This document shows, piece by piece, positions 1 to 8,013 of a stretch of 64,000 nucleotides of DNA. The notes under the pieces are model-generated. The model was not told the DNA's origin. It made no database searches and was given only the letters and a program-made list of their open reading frames with translations. Where the stretch lies: NCBI GenBank assembly GCA_036374835.1, contig DASUTB010000036.1:1-64000 (forward strand), in the 5' to 3' direction. A program made the position numbers and the translations under genes. The DNA comes from DASUTB01 sp036374835. Lineage in GTDB: Bacteria; Actinomycetota; Actinomycetes; Jiangellales; Jiangellaceae. Numbering within the stretch: position 1 is the first letter of the stretch; every line of letters starts with the position of its first letter.

Positions 1-2774
1 ACCTTCGTCTTTGCGACCAGGTTGGCCACGTGTGTCTCCACCGTGCGGGGTGAGAGCACCAACCGCTCGGCGATCGCCCCGTTGGTCAGCCCTTTCGCCA
101 CCAACAGCAGGACGTCCATCTCCCGGCTGGTCACTCCGACACTGCGGAGCCGGGCCGGCACCGCAGTGTCACCCCGGCCGTGGCGCGGCACGGGAACGCC
201 GGCCCGGCGCAGTATCTCGCGGCACCTGGTGGCCAGCCGGTCGTCGCCGCGCCGGACGAACACGGCCAGCGCCTCCCGGGCCCACCCGATCGGGTCTCCC
301 CAATCGTCGGCGAGTGCATCGCCGGCGACCAGTAGCCGGATCCGGTGTTGCCACCATTGCCGGGAGCCCATCGCGGCCTCGGCGGCGACGAGCAACTGCT
401 CGGCATCTTTCGGCTTACGCCGGCGGCCGGCGTCGACCGCGTCGGCGTAGCCGAGCAGCGCGCGGTTCTCCCAGTTCACACCGGAAGGACGGGCCTCGGC
501 TCGGGCCTGCTCCCCCTCCCGGTCGTCCAGGGTGCGTACGAGCGCCCACAACCCGTAGGTCGGCGCGGGCGCCGTGGTCGGGCTGCTACGCATGAACTCG
601 ATGGCCCGATCCAGGCACTCGGCCAGCCGGTCCCGGTCGTCGTCGAGCAGCGCGACGTGCGCGTACACCGCGCCCCAGATGCCGGCGTTGACGTCCAGGT
701 CCTCCGGCGCGAGCCGCTGGGCCTCGGCCACGCAGTGCTCCATCGCCGGGGTGTTGCGGTTGTGCGCGTGGGCGGCGGCCTGGAAGAACAGCGCGGTTGC
801 CCGTAGCTGATCCATCCGCAACCGGCGGGCGAGCTCAGCGCTGCGCTCGGCATGCACCAGCGCGGCGTCCGCGTCCTGGTGCAGCAGGCTCGCCGCGATC
901 TGCACGTCGACTTTGGCCGCGAGGCCCAGCGCGCCGGCGTCCAGGGCCAGCGCTCGGGCCTGCTCCAGCCGGACGATTGCGCCGTCCAGCAGCAGGTCCA
1001 CGGTGCCGAGCTCGTGCAGCGCGGAGACCCGTTCCAGCGGCAGATCGTGGTCGATCGCCAACCGCTCGGCAGCAAGGAACGCGTCTCGGGCCGCCTCCAG
1101 ATCGGTCACCCGCGCGGCGCGGCCCATCACTTCCAGTGCCTGGCAGGCCACCGACCACTGTTTGCGCTCCTCGGCCCCGGTGAACGCCAGCCGGGCGATG
1201 TTCTGTGCGTCCTCCGGCTCGCCGCGCTCGTGTGCGAGCCGAGCGGCCAGCACGCTGGCTCGCGGATCGTTGTTGTCCGGCAGCGCGGTTAGCCTGGAGG
1301 CGGCGACGTCCCACCGGCCCGCTTCGGCCGCCACCTCCGCCAGCGTCAGTGCGACCCGGGTCTCCCCGCGTGCCAGCAGCCGCTTGCCCAGCTCCAGCGC
1401 CCGGTCGGTATCGCCGGTATCGGCCAGTACCTCGACCAGCACGGCCTCGGCGTCCCGGCGCAGCCCCGGATTGTCCGCGGCCAGGGCCGCGGCGTGGGTC
1501 AGGAGTGCGTCCGCGGTGTGCAGCGCGCCGGCGCGGCGGGCCTCCCTCCCTGCGGACAGGTACAGCTCGGCGGCCCGGGCGTGCTCTCCTGCTGTCATCC
1601 ACAGCGCGGCGGCCAAGTCGTAGGCAGCCGGCTCGCGCCGCTCGACGACCTGGGCGGCGGCCCGAGCGAGCGCCCGGCGCTCTGGCGGCAGCAAGTCCTT
1701 GCGCACAGCGTCGCAGGTCAGCGCGTGCCGAAATCGGAACGTATCGGTGTCGGTCGGGTCCACCGCGATCAGGCCGGTGGCCACCGCGGACCGCAGGCCG
1801 GCCATCACCAGTTGCTCGGCCAGCCCGGTGATCTCCGGGATCAGCCGCCAGTCGAACCGGCGTCCGAGCACGGCGGCGGTCTCCACAACAGAGCGTCCGA
1901 TCGAGTCCAGGCCGGCCAGCCGGCGGCGCACTGTGGCCGCGAAGGTGCGCGGCACGTTGGCGGTCAAAGGGCCGGTCAGGGTTCCGTCCGGGGCCAGCGC
2001 ACCGACCGCGGCCAGCCCGGTGAGCAGCTCCTCGACAAGAAACGGCAACCCGTCGGCATGTTCGATGGCGAATCTCACCAACTCGTCCGGCGGTGCGGCC
2101 GACAGGCAGGACTCCACCATCGCGCGGACGTCCTGCGGGCCGAGCCGGTTCAGCGCAATGACGTCGGCCCGGCAGGCCAGGGCGAGGTCGAGCAGACGCT
2201 GCGGCGGGTCCAGCTCATCCCGGGCGGTCACTACCAGCATCACCGGTGAGCTGCTCGCGGCATCGGCGAGGTAACTCAGCACGTCGAGGGTGTCCGGGTC
2301 AGCCCAGTGCAGGTCCTCGAGCACCAGCATGGCGCCGGCCGGGCTAGCCAGCGTGGTCGTCAGCCGCAGGATCGCCTCGCCCAGGACAACCCCGCCACGC
2401 GGGTCGGGCCGACTTTCGATGCCGACGTCGGGGAGCAGCGTGGACAGTACCGGTAGGTATGGCCCAAGGCCGCTCTCCCGAGGCAGCGGGCGGTCCCGCA
2501 ATGCAGCGCTGAGCGCCTCGGCGAACGGGCGGTACGCCTCGCCGGACGGCACCGCCCGGCCGGAGAACACGCTCACACCGATCCGCTGGGCCACCGCGAC
2601 GGCCTCCTGAATCAGCCGCGACTTGCCCACCCCGGCCTCGCCGTGGACGAGCACCATCCGCCCAGTCGTGGTTCGCTCCATGCCCTCCAGCAGCCGGCGA
2701 AGGCGGCCGAGCTCACTGTCTCGGCCGACCAGCCTGGACGAGGACGCTTGCCAGGGTGCGGTCAACTGTTCCAT
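1..2774 (-). CDS. LuxR-family regulator with STAND-type ATPase (LAL type), 3' end cut by window edge
   Basis: About 924 residues are visible; the gene runs off the left edge without a stop. The N-terminus has a Walker A motif (GEAGVGKS, residues 45-52) and a Walker B-like LVLEDLHWAD near residue 150, as in large ATP-binding LuxR (MalT/LAL) regulators. The last ~45 visible residues form a LuxR helix-turn-helix (TSREMDVLLLVAKGLTNGAI, then SPRTVETHV). The middle is Ala/Leu/Arg-rich and helical, consistent with TPR-like sensor repeats. The ATG at 2774 has GAGGAG about 8 nt upstream. Expected role: ligand- and ATP-dependent transcription activator; ligand and targets are not evident. It lies downstream of, and in the same direction as, a drug-type ABC exporter, 135 bp away. 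Confidence 0.9.
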   Translation of the reverse strand, partial: MEQLTAPWQASSSRLVGRDSELGRLRRLLEGMERTTTGRMVLVHGEAGVGKSRLIQEAVAVAQRIGVSVFSGRAVPSGEAYRPFAEALSAALRDRPLPRESGLGPYLPVLSTLLPDVGIESRPDPRGGVVLGEAILRLTTTLASPAGAMLVLEDLHWADPDTLDVLSYLADAASSSPVMLVVTARDELDPPQRLLDLALACRADVIALNRLGPQDVRAMVESCLSAAPPDELVRFAIEHADGLPFLVEELLTGLAAVGALAPDGTLTGPLTANVPRTFAATVRRRLAGLDSIGRSVVETAAVLGRRFDWRLIPEITGLAEQLVMAGLRSAVATGLIAVDPTDTDTFRFRHALTCDAVRKDLLPPERRALARAAAQVVERREPAAYDLAAALWMTAGEHARAAELYLSAGREARRAGALHTADALLTHAAALAADNPGLRRDAEAVLVEVLADTGDTDRALELGKRLLARGETRVALTLAEVAAEAGRWDVAASRLTALPDNNDPRASVLAARLAHERGEPEDAQNIARLAFTGAEERKQWSVACQALEVMGRAARVTDLEAARDAFLAAERLAIDHDLPLERVSALHELGTVDLLLDGAIVRLEQARALALDAGALGLAAKVDVQIAASLLHQDADAALVHAERSAELARRLRMDQLRATALFFQAAAHAHNRNTPAMEHCVAEAQRLAPEDLDVNAGIWGAVYAHVALLDDDRDRLAECLDRAIEFMRSSPTTAPAPTYGLWALVRTLDDREGEQARAEARPSGVNWENRALLGYADAVDAGRRRKPKDAEQLLVAAEAAMGSRQWWQHRIRLLVAGDALADDWGDPIGWAREALAVFVRRGDDRLATRCREILRRAGVPVPRHGRGDTAVPARLRSVGVTSREMDVLLLVAKGLTNGAIAERLVLSPRTVETHVANLVAKTK

Positions 2775-2909
2775 CCCGGTGTCTCCTCAGCGAGCACACC
2801 TTACCCTGGCTCACCGCGTTTGCGGTCGGCACAGAGTTGTGGCAGTACAGCCGAGCGGGATTCGGCACCTGGTTGTAGTCGTGTCAGGGCTCCTGTTTCA
2901 ATGGCGCGG

Positions 2910-3716
2910 TCAGCCCCGGCGGTAGACGTGCATGGTGATCGGGGCGAACACGGCGACGATCAGGCCGCTCGCGATGAGTACGAGCAGGATGTCGCCGCCG
3001 GCCGGTACGCCGTGGATCAGTCCGCGGACGGCGGTGACGAGGTGGCTGACCGGGTTGACGTCGACGAAAGCCTGTAGCCATCCCGGCATCGTGTCGGGGT
3101 CGACGAACACGTTGCTGGCGAACACCAGAGGGAACTGCACAAGGAAGCTGGTCATGGTGACCGCGTTCGCCGAGCGCAGGGTCAGCCCGAGCAGCGCCCA
3201 TACCCAGGACAGGCCGAACGCGAACACCAGCAGCAGCCCGACGGCCAGCGCGACGCCCGTGGGGCCGCCGTCCGGCCGGAAGCCCATCACGAGGCCGAGC
3301 CCCAGGACGATGGCCGCTGCGAGCAGGTTCCTGCCGACGTCGCTGATCAGGCCGCCGACGATCAACGCGGGCCGCCAGATCGGCATCGACCGGAACCGGT
3401 CGAACGTACCGCGTGTCTTGTCGGAATTGAGATTGGTCCCGGCGTAGCCGGTGATCAGAAGCACCGACATGACGAGCGACCCCGGAAGGAGGAAGTGCAG
3501 GTACTCGTCCGTCGATCCGGCCAGGGCGCCGCCGAACAGGTACGTGAACATCACAGTGAACAGCACCGGGATGAGGATCGCGTCGGCCAGCTGCTCCGGA
3601 ACGTGGTAGATCTTCAGCCAGCTCCGTCTGGCGAGCGTCAAGGATGCCGACACGGCGCTGGCGCGCCGGGTCCGGGGTTGCGAGCTCATCGTGTGAATGT
3701 GCGTAGTCGCGGTCAT
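2910..3716 (-). CDS. ABC-2 type exporter permease, DrrB-like
   Basis: 268 aa, the usual length for DrrB/NodJ-type permeases. After a ~30-residue cytoplasmic leader there are about six hydrophobic segments, and the central region matches ABC-2 permeases (LPGSLVMSVLLITGYAGTNL, then DKTRGTFDRFRSMPI). It would form the membrane channel for the ATPase encoded immediately upstream; the start overlaps that gene's stop by 4 bp, so translation is probably coupled. Family knowledge suggests export of a drug, antibiotic or lipid; the substrate cannot be read from sequence. Confidence 0.9.
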   Translation of the reverse strand: MTATTHIHTMSSQPRTRRASAVSASLTLARRSWLKIYHVPEQLADAILIPVLFTVMFTYLFGGALAGSTDEYLHFLLPGSLVMSVLLITGYAGTNLNSDKTRGTFDRFRSMPIWRPALIVGGLISDVGRNLLAAAIVLGLGLVMGFRPDGGPTGVALAVGLLLVFAFGLSWVWALLGLTLRSANAVTMTSFLVQFPLVFASNVFVDPDTMPGWLQAFVDVNPVSHLVTAVRGLIHGVPAGGDILLVLIASGLIVAVFAPITMHVYRRG

Positions 3717-4480
3717 GCTGCGTGCTCCGTCGTTGCTAGTTCGTGGCCGGTGACGGCGAGGAACACCTCGTCGAGCGTCGTCGCACCGACTTCCGTCTTG
3801 AGCTGGTCGGGTGTTCCCTCCGCGACGACCAGTCCGCGGTCAATGACCGCGATCCGGTCGGCCAGTTGGTCGGCTTCGTCTAAGTACTGCGTGGTGAGCA
3901 GGACAGTGGTGCCACCGGCCACAAGTGACCGGACGATGTCCCAGACCTGCGCGCGGCTGCGCGGATCGAGACCGGTTGTCGGTTCGTCGAGAAAGATCAG
4001 GTCGGGCTGCACGATGATGCTGGCGGCGATGTCGAGCCGGCGGCGCATACCGCCGGAGTACGTCTTGACGAGCCGCCCGCCGTCGGCGGCGAGGCCGAAC
4101 GCCTCCAGTAGCTCCTGAGCCCGGAGCCGCGCGTCCTTGCGTGGCAAGCCGAGCAGGCGGGCCAGGATGACGAGGTTCTCGATCCCGGTGAGGTCGTCGT
4201 CGATGGACGCGAACTGCCCGGTGAGCGCGATTCTCTCCCGGACCTTGTCGGCATCGGCGACGACGTCGTGCCCGAACACCGCCGCCCTGCCGTTGTCCGG
4301 AACGAGCAGCGTGGCGAGGATGCGAATCGTCGTGGTCTTGCCGGCGCCGTTGGGTCCGAGGAATCCGTAGATCTCACCGGCGCGCACGGCGAGGTCGACG
4401 CCGTCGAGAGCCTGGGTGTCTCCGAGGACCTTGCTGAGGCCGGTGGCCTGGATGGCCAGTTCGGTCGTGTCGGTAGTCAT
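3713..4480 (-). CDS. ABC exporter ATP-binding protein, DrrA-like
   Basis: 255 aa. Walker A is GPNGAGKTT (residues 42-50), the signature is YSGGMRRRLDIA and Walker B is LIFLDEPTTGLD, followed by the DrrA-type C-terminal extension (LVVAEGTPDQLK, LDEVFLAVTG). It energises the DrrB-like permease next to it. I chose the ATG at 4480 because the longer reading frame upstream is Arg-rich and lies in the divergent intergenic region. No good ribosome-binding site precedes it, so a leaderless transcript is possible. It is divergent from a two-component system 133 bp away, which may control it. Confidence 0.9.
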   Translation of the reverse strand: MTTDTTELAIQATGLSKVLGDTQALDGVDLAVRAGEIYGFLGPNGAGKTTTIRILATLLVPDNGRAAVFGHDVVADADKVRERIALTGQFASIDDDLTGIENLVILARLLGLPRKDARLRAQELLEAFGLAADGGRLVKTYSGGMRRRLDIAASIIVQPDLIFLDEPTTGLDPRSRAQVWDIVRSLVAGGTTVLLTTQYLDEADQLADRIAVIDRGLVVAEGTPDQLKTEVGATTLDEVFLAVTGHELATTEHAA

Positions 4481-4530
4481 GACATCGATGATCGCGGTGC
4501 CGGGCTCGACCGTCGTCCTGCGGCGGGAGA

Positions 4531-4551
4531 CACCTGTGCGCCACCTGTACG
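4531..4551. promoter_or_regulatory. Tandem direct repeat, candidate response-regulator site
   Basis: CACCTGTGCG (4531-4540) and CACCTGTACG (4542-4551) are near-identical and 11 bp apart, one helical turn. They sit in the 133-bp region between the divergent exporter and two-component genes. This phasing is typical of response-regulator dimer sites; assigning it to the adjacent regulator is inference. Confidence 0.3.
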
Positions 4552-4613
4552 CCCGCGGGAGTACGCTGCGCGGCCGATGCCGATGCAATGGTTCGCGGCA
4601 TACAGTTCATGGC

Positions 4614-5729
4614 ATGGCCATCGCCGACGGGGCTATCACGCGATCTGACGCGTTCGGGGCGCTGGCCGTCGCGGTGCTCGTCACCGCCCATGCGGCATTC
4701 GAAACCACCGGGCAGCCGCCGACCGTGGTCGACTTCGGGCTGCTGACCGCGGCCTCGCTGGCGCTCGTTGTGGCGCGGCGAGTGCCGCGTCTCGTGGTCG
4801 CGTTCTCCGCTGGATGCGTGTTCATCTACCTCAGTCGTGTCGGGCAGGACGTCATCGGCGTCGTCCCGGTGTTGGTGGCGATCTACGCGGCCGTGAAGGC
4901 GGGTCACCGTGTCGTGGCACCGCTGGCGAGCGTCCCGTTCATCACCGCCGCCTTCGCGAATGCCTCGTCGCCCAGCGAGGGGCTCCTACCGGTCGGCTGG
5001 TTCGTGGCCGCCATCTGCCTGGGTGAGGTCCACCGGCAGTGGGAGGCTCGAATGCAGGAGGCCGGGGAGCGGGCGGCGGAGGCCGAACGAACCCGAGACG
5101 AGATCGCTCTGCGCCGCGCGGGGGAGGAACGGCTGCGGATAGCCCGTGAACTGCACGACTCGTTGACCCACTCCATCTCCGTCATCAAGGTCCAGGCCGA
5201 CGTCGCGGTTCACCTGGCGCGCAAGCGAGGAGACCAGATTCCCGACTCACTGCTGGCGATCCAACACGCCTCCCGCGATGCCACCCGCGAGCTACGATCG
5301 ACGCTCGATGTCCTACGGTCCGACGACACCTCGCACGGATCCGGGCTGGCGCAGCTGCCCGACCTGGTCGAGCGCGCCAGGTCGGCGGGCGTCGCAGCCG
5401 CTGTGACGGTGGCTGGGGAGGAACAACCGGTGCCGGCCGATGTCGACCGCGCCGCATACCGCATCGTCCAGGAGTCGCTCACCAACGTCGCCAGGCATGC
5501 CGGGACGGGGATGGCGCAGGTGCAGGTGTGCTACGGCGGCGAAGAGTTGGTGATCTGCATCGACGACGACGGCAGGGCCGGACCGGACGGCGCGCCCGTA
5601 CCGGGCGTGGGACTGATCGGGATGCGGGAGCGCGTCGCGGCGCTGGGCGGACGGCTGGAGGCCGGCCCGAAGGACGGCGGGGGCTTCCGGGTGCGGGCCA
5701 CACTGCCGATCAGTGGAGAGCAATCGTGA
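4614..5729 (+). CDS. Sensor histidine kinase, NarL/DesK class
   Basis: 371 aa. Residues 10-140 hold several membrane segments. A short coiled linker rich in Glu/Arg follows, then the HisKA_3 dimerisation box RELHDSLTHSIS with phospho-acceptor His181, and a compact HATPase domain with N-box (QESLTNVARHAG) and G-box (GVGLIGMRERV). There is no large extracellular sensor, so it probably senses a membrane signal. I chose the ATG at 4614 because residues upstream of it are Arg-rich and do not look coding. Its TGA overlaps the GTG of the response regulator by 4 bp, so the two form a translationally coupled pair, divergent from the DrrAB-like exporter. Confidence 0.92.
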   Translation: MAIADGAITRSDAFGALAVAVLVTAHAAFETTGQPPTVVDFGLLTAASLALVVARRVPRLVVAFSAGCVFIYLSRVGQDVIGVVPVLVAIYAAVKAGHRVVAPLASVPFITAAFANASSPSEGLLPVGWFVAAICLGEVHRQWEARMQEAGERAAEAERTRDEIALRRAGEERLRIARELHDSLTHSISVIKVQADVAVHLARKRGDQIPDSLLAIQHASRDATRELRSTLDVLRSDDTSHGSGLAQLPDLVERARSAGVAAAVTVAGEEQPVPADVDRAAYRIVQESLTNVARHAGTGMAQVQVCYGGEELVICIDDDGRAGPDGAPVPGVGLIGMRERVAALGGRLEAGPKDGGGFRVRATLPISGEQS

Positions 5730-6385
5730 TCAGAATCTTACTGGTGGATGACCAGCCGCTGATCCGCGCGGGCTTCCGCGCCCTGCTCGACGCCGAGGAC
5801 GACTTCAGCGTTGTGGCAGAGGCCGCTGATGGCAGGGAAGGCATCGCGGCGGCTGTTGAGCACCGTCCCGACGTCGCACTCGTCGATGTCCAGATGCCGG
5901 TGGTCGACGGCATCGAGATGACCCGCCGGGTGGCGGCCGACGAGCGCCTCCGCGGCATGCGCGTCGTCATCCTCACGAACTACGGGCACGACGAGTACGT
6001 GTTCAACGCGCTACGCGCGGGGGCGAGCGGTTTCATGGTCAAGGACACGGAGCCGGCCGATCTGGTCCACGGGGTTCGCGTGGCGGCGCGAGGTGACGCC
6101 CTGCTGGCACCGGTGATCACCCGGCGGCTGATCGATGAGTACGTCGCCGTTCCGCGGACGCCCGAGGCGGTTCCCGGCCTGACGGCCCTGACCAACCGGG
6201 AACGGGAGGTGGTTGCGCTCGTCGCCCGCGGGTTGAACAATACCGAGATCGCAGCGGAGATGTTCATCAGCCCGACGACGGCCAAGACCCATGTCAGTCG
6301 CGCAATGATCAAGTTAGATGCGCGCGATCGAGCGCAGCTGGTGGTCATGGCGTACGAATCGGGATTGGTCAACCCGAAGAACTGA
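5726..6385 (+). CDS. Response regulator, NarL/FixJ class
   Basis: 219 aa. The receiver domain (residues 3-120) has the acidic pair D8/D9, phospho-acceptor D54 (ALVDVQMP) and the conserved Lys in VKD. A LuxR-type HTH occupies the last ~60 residues (LTNREREVVALVARGLNNTE, then SPTTAKTHVSR). The GTG start at 5726 overlaps the kinase stop. Likely target is the divergent ABC exporter promoter, where an 11-bp-phased direct repeat lies (4531-4551). Confidence 0.93.
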   Translation: MIRILLVDDQPLIRAGFRALLDAEDDFSVVAEAADGREGIAAAVEHRPDVALVDVQMPVVDGIEMTRRVAADERLRGMRVVILTNYGHDEYVFNALRAGASGFMVKDTEPADLVHGVRVAARGDALLAPVITRRLIDEYVAVPRTPEAVPGLTALTNREREVVALVARGLNNTEIAAEMFISPTTAKTHVSRAMIKLDARDRAQLVVMAYESGLVNPKN

Positions 6386-6399
6386 CGGGGCGAGCTTGC

Positions 6400-6831
6400 T
6401 TACCTCTCCCCACCGAGTACTGGTTTGACGTCCACGACGGGTGTGCCGTCGACGGCTTCGAGATCTTGTACGCGCACGCGCCGCCCGTCGATTGCGGTGA
6501 TGTGGACCCGGTGTAACCCGATCGGATTCGGCCTGTCCTGGGATCGGGTGCTGAACACGCCCTTCTCTGGATTTCTTGGATCGTCCCGCGGGTGCACGGC
6601 CAGCACGTCCCGCTGTCCTTGGTGAAGCCAGGTCAGCACGAACACCTCGTCCCCGACGGCTAGGTCGCGCATGGCTTCGGCGACGTCAGGGTTGAACACC
6701 AACCACGCCTCGGGCGCTCCTTCGAAGCCCTGCTTTGGCGCTGTGGTCGGATCGACCAGCGGCGACTCGACGTGCCCGACCGGCCTGATCTCGTATGGTG
6801 GATGGGATCCGCGACCGCGCTTAACGTCCAA
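6400..6831 (-). CDS. TrmO/TsaA-like SAM-dependent tRNA methyltransferase family protein
   Basis: 143 aa, close to the single-domain size of the TsaA-like (UPF0066) family. Diagnostic blocks are PYEIRPVGHVESPL near the N-terminus and FSTRSQDRPNPIGLHRVHI in the middle. E. coli TrmO methylates tRNA-Thr t6A; this shorter protein lacks the extra C-terminal domain of the E. coli enzyme, so its exact substrate is open. It is convergent with the response regulator (14 bp gap) and lies just downstream of mftR, with no evident functional link. Confidence 0.85.
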   Translation of the reverse strand: MDVKRGRGSHPPYEIRPVGHVESPLVDPTTAPKQGFEGAPEAWLVFNPDVAEAMRDLAVGDEVFVLTWLHQGQRDVLAVHPRDDPRNPEKGVFSTRSQDRPNPIGLHRVHITAIDGRRVRVQDLEAVDGTPVVDVKPVLGGER

Positions 6832-6874
6832 TCTTCCTTACCTCCGTGGTCTAACTGTATGCACCGAGATTCAG

Positions 6875-7477
6875 CTAGGTTTCCAGGTACTCGCGGAGCC
6901 GGCGCATGCACTGGTCGAGCAGCGTCTGCAGGGACGCGGTGGGCTCTTCCAACCACTGTTCGTACGCGGTCAGGGCGAGAGCGAGGCTGACGTGGCCGAC
7001 GGTGCGCGGCAGGAGGTCGTCGGGAGCGATGCCCAGCCGTTGGGCGACGTATTCGGCGATGACACGCCGCCACTGGGCGTAGCGCAGCACGGAGTGTGCC
7101 TGGAGGGCGGGCGTGCGCAGGATGAGCCGCATCCGCTCGCGGTGCGGGGGTTTGGCATCGTCGGGGAACTCGTTGAACCGCAGGACGGCGCGGTGGATGG
7201 CTTCGTGCAGGGGTAGGTTCGCGGGGCTCTCGTCGAGGATCGTCCGGAAGTTGTGGAGGGTGCGGTCGAACTGCCCCCACGGGATGTCGTTCTTGGACTC
7301 GTAGTAGCGGAAGAGCGTCCGCCGTCCCACCCCGACCGCGTCGGCGATCGCCGCCATGGTCGTGCCCTCGAACCCGTGCTGGGCGAAGAGCCGGAAGGCG
7401 GCCTGCTCGATCTCGCCGTGCGTGGTCGCGACCGGTCGCCCGAGGGTGCCTCGGTTGCCCTGCCGGATGGTGGTCAT
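6875..7477 (-). CDS. mftR: Mycofactocin system TetR-family repressor MftR
   Basis: 200 aa. The N-terminal TetR HTH spans about residues 20-70 (AAFRLFAQHGFEGTTMAAIA, VGVGRRTLFRYYESKNDI). The ligand-binding domain is helical. Location fixes its identity: it is divergent from mftA, as in mycofactocin loci, where MftR is an acyl-CoA-responsive regulator. I chose the ATG at 7477 because the longer frame runs back across the divergent promoter and over mftA. A 15-bp dyad in the 103-bp intergenic region is a candidate operator. Confidence 0.88.
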   Translation of the reverse strand: MTTIRQGNRGTLGRPVATTHGEIEQAAFRLFAQHGFEGTTMAAIADAVGVGRRTLFRYYESKNDIPWGQFDRTLHNFRTILDESPANLPLHEAIHRAVLRFNEFPDDAKPPHRERMRLILRTPALQAHSVLRYAQWRRVIAEYVAQRLGIAPDDLLPRTVGHVSLALALTAYEQWLEEPTASLQTLLDQCMRRLREYLET

Positions 7478-7518
7478 CGCTTCGAAATCTAGCAAGTCGC
7501 AGAACCGACCCTTCCTTT

Positions 7519-7533
7519 TGGCGCTGAGTGCCA
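7519..7533. promoter_or_regulatory. Imperfect dyad in mftR-mftA intergenic region, candidate MftR operator
   Basis: TGGCGCTGAGTGCCA reads as an inverted repeat with arms TGGCnCT and AGnGCCA around a single central base. It lies 48 bp before mftA and 42 bp before mftR, where a TetR repressor of both would be expected. No experimental site is known to me for comparison. Confidence 0.3.
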
Positions 7534-7580
7534 TTATTGTGGCCGACATCCATGGCCCGACTGCACCGAAGGAGAGCCGG

Positions 7581-7703
7581 ATGTCCAGCAACGAACCTCG
7601 TAGCGAGGTGGCCGAGGTGGTCGACTCAGCGGAAGAGGAGCCGATCACGGCCGAGTCGCTGATCGAAGAAGTCTCGATCGACGGCATGTGCGGCGTGTAC
7701 TAA
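7581..7703 (+). CDS. mftA: Mycofactocin precursor peptide MftA
   Basis: 40 aa, and a textbook MftA. The leader is acidic (EEEPITAESLIEEVSIDG) and the invariant C-terminus is IDGMCGVY. The last two residues, Val39-Tyr40, become the redox cofactor: MftC decarboxylates and cross-links them, MftE releases the core, MftD oxidatively deaminates it and MftF glycosylates it. GGAGAG lies 4-5 nt before the ATG. mftB follows after 10 bp. Confidence 0.97.
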   Translation: MSSNEPRSEVAEVVDSAEEEPITAESLIEEVSIDGMCGVY

Positions 7704-7713
7704 GAGGATCTCC

Positions 7714-8013
7714 ATGACGGCTGCATCGACCGCGATGCTCGGCCAGGCCTGGCGGCTGTCACCGTCGGTGGCGCTGCGCCCGGAGCCGTTCGGCGCGCTC
7801 GCGTACCACTTCGGCAACCGCCGGCTGACCTTCCTGAAGCGACCCGAGATGGTCGAGGTCGTGCGCTCGCTCGGCGATCATCGCGACGTCCGGTCCGCAT
7901 TGAACGCCGCCGGAGTTCCGGAGGCCCAATGGCCGGCATACGTCACAGCGCTGCAAGGACTGGCTGACGCCGACCTGATCCGTCCCCGCGAAACGACGGA
8001 GGCTGCAGCGTGA
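7714..8013 (+). CDS. mftB: Mycofactocin peptide chaperone MftB
   Basis: 99 aa, the usual size. It is a PqqD-like RiPP recognition protein that binds MftA and presents it to the radical SAM enzyme MftC. Recognisable features are LRPEPFGALAYHFGNRRLTF in the first half and the helical half starting MVEVVRSLGDH. AGAGGATC precedes the ATG. Its stop overlaps the mftC GTG start (GTGA). Confidence 0.95.
   Translation: MTAASTAMLGQAWRLSPSVALRPEPFGALAYHFGNRRLTFLKRPEMVEVVRSLGDHRDVRSALNAAGVPEAQWPAYVTALQGLADADLIRPRETTEAAA

Noticed and set aside
835..1602. 255-residue minus-strand open frame in the first LuxR gene
   Set aside because: Extremely Arg/Gly-rich, in a different frame from the real regulator, which carries Walker and HTH motifs.
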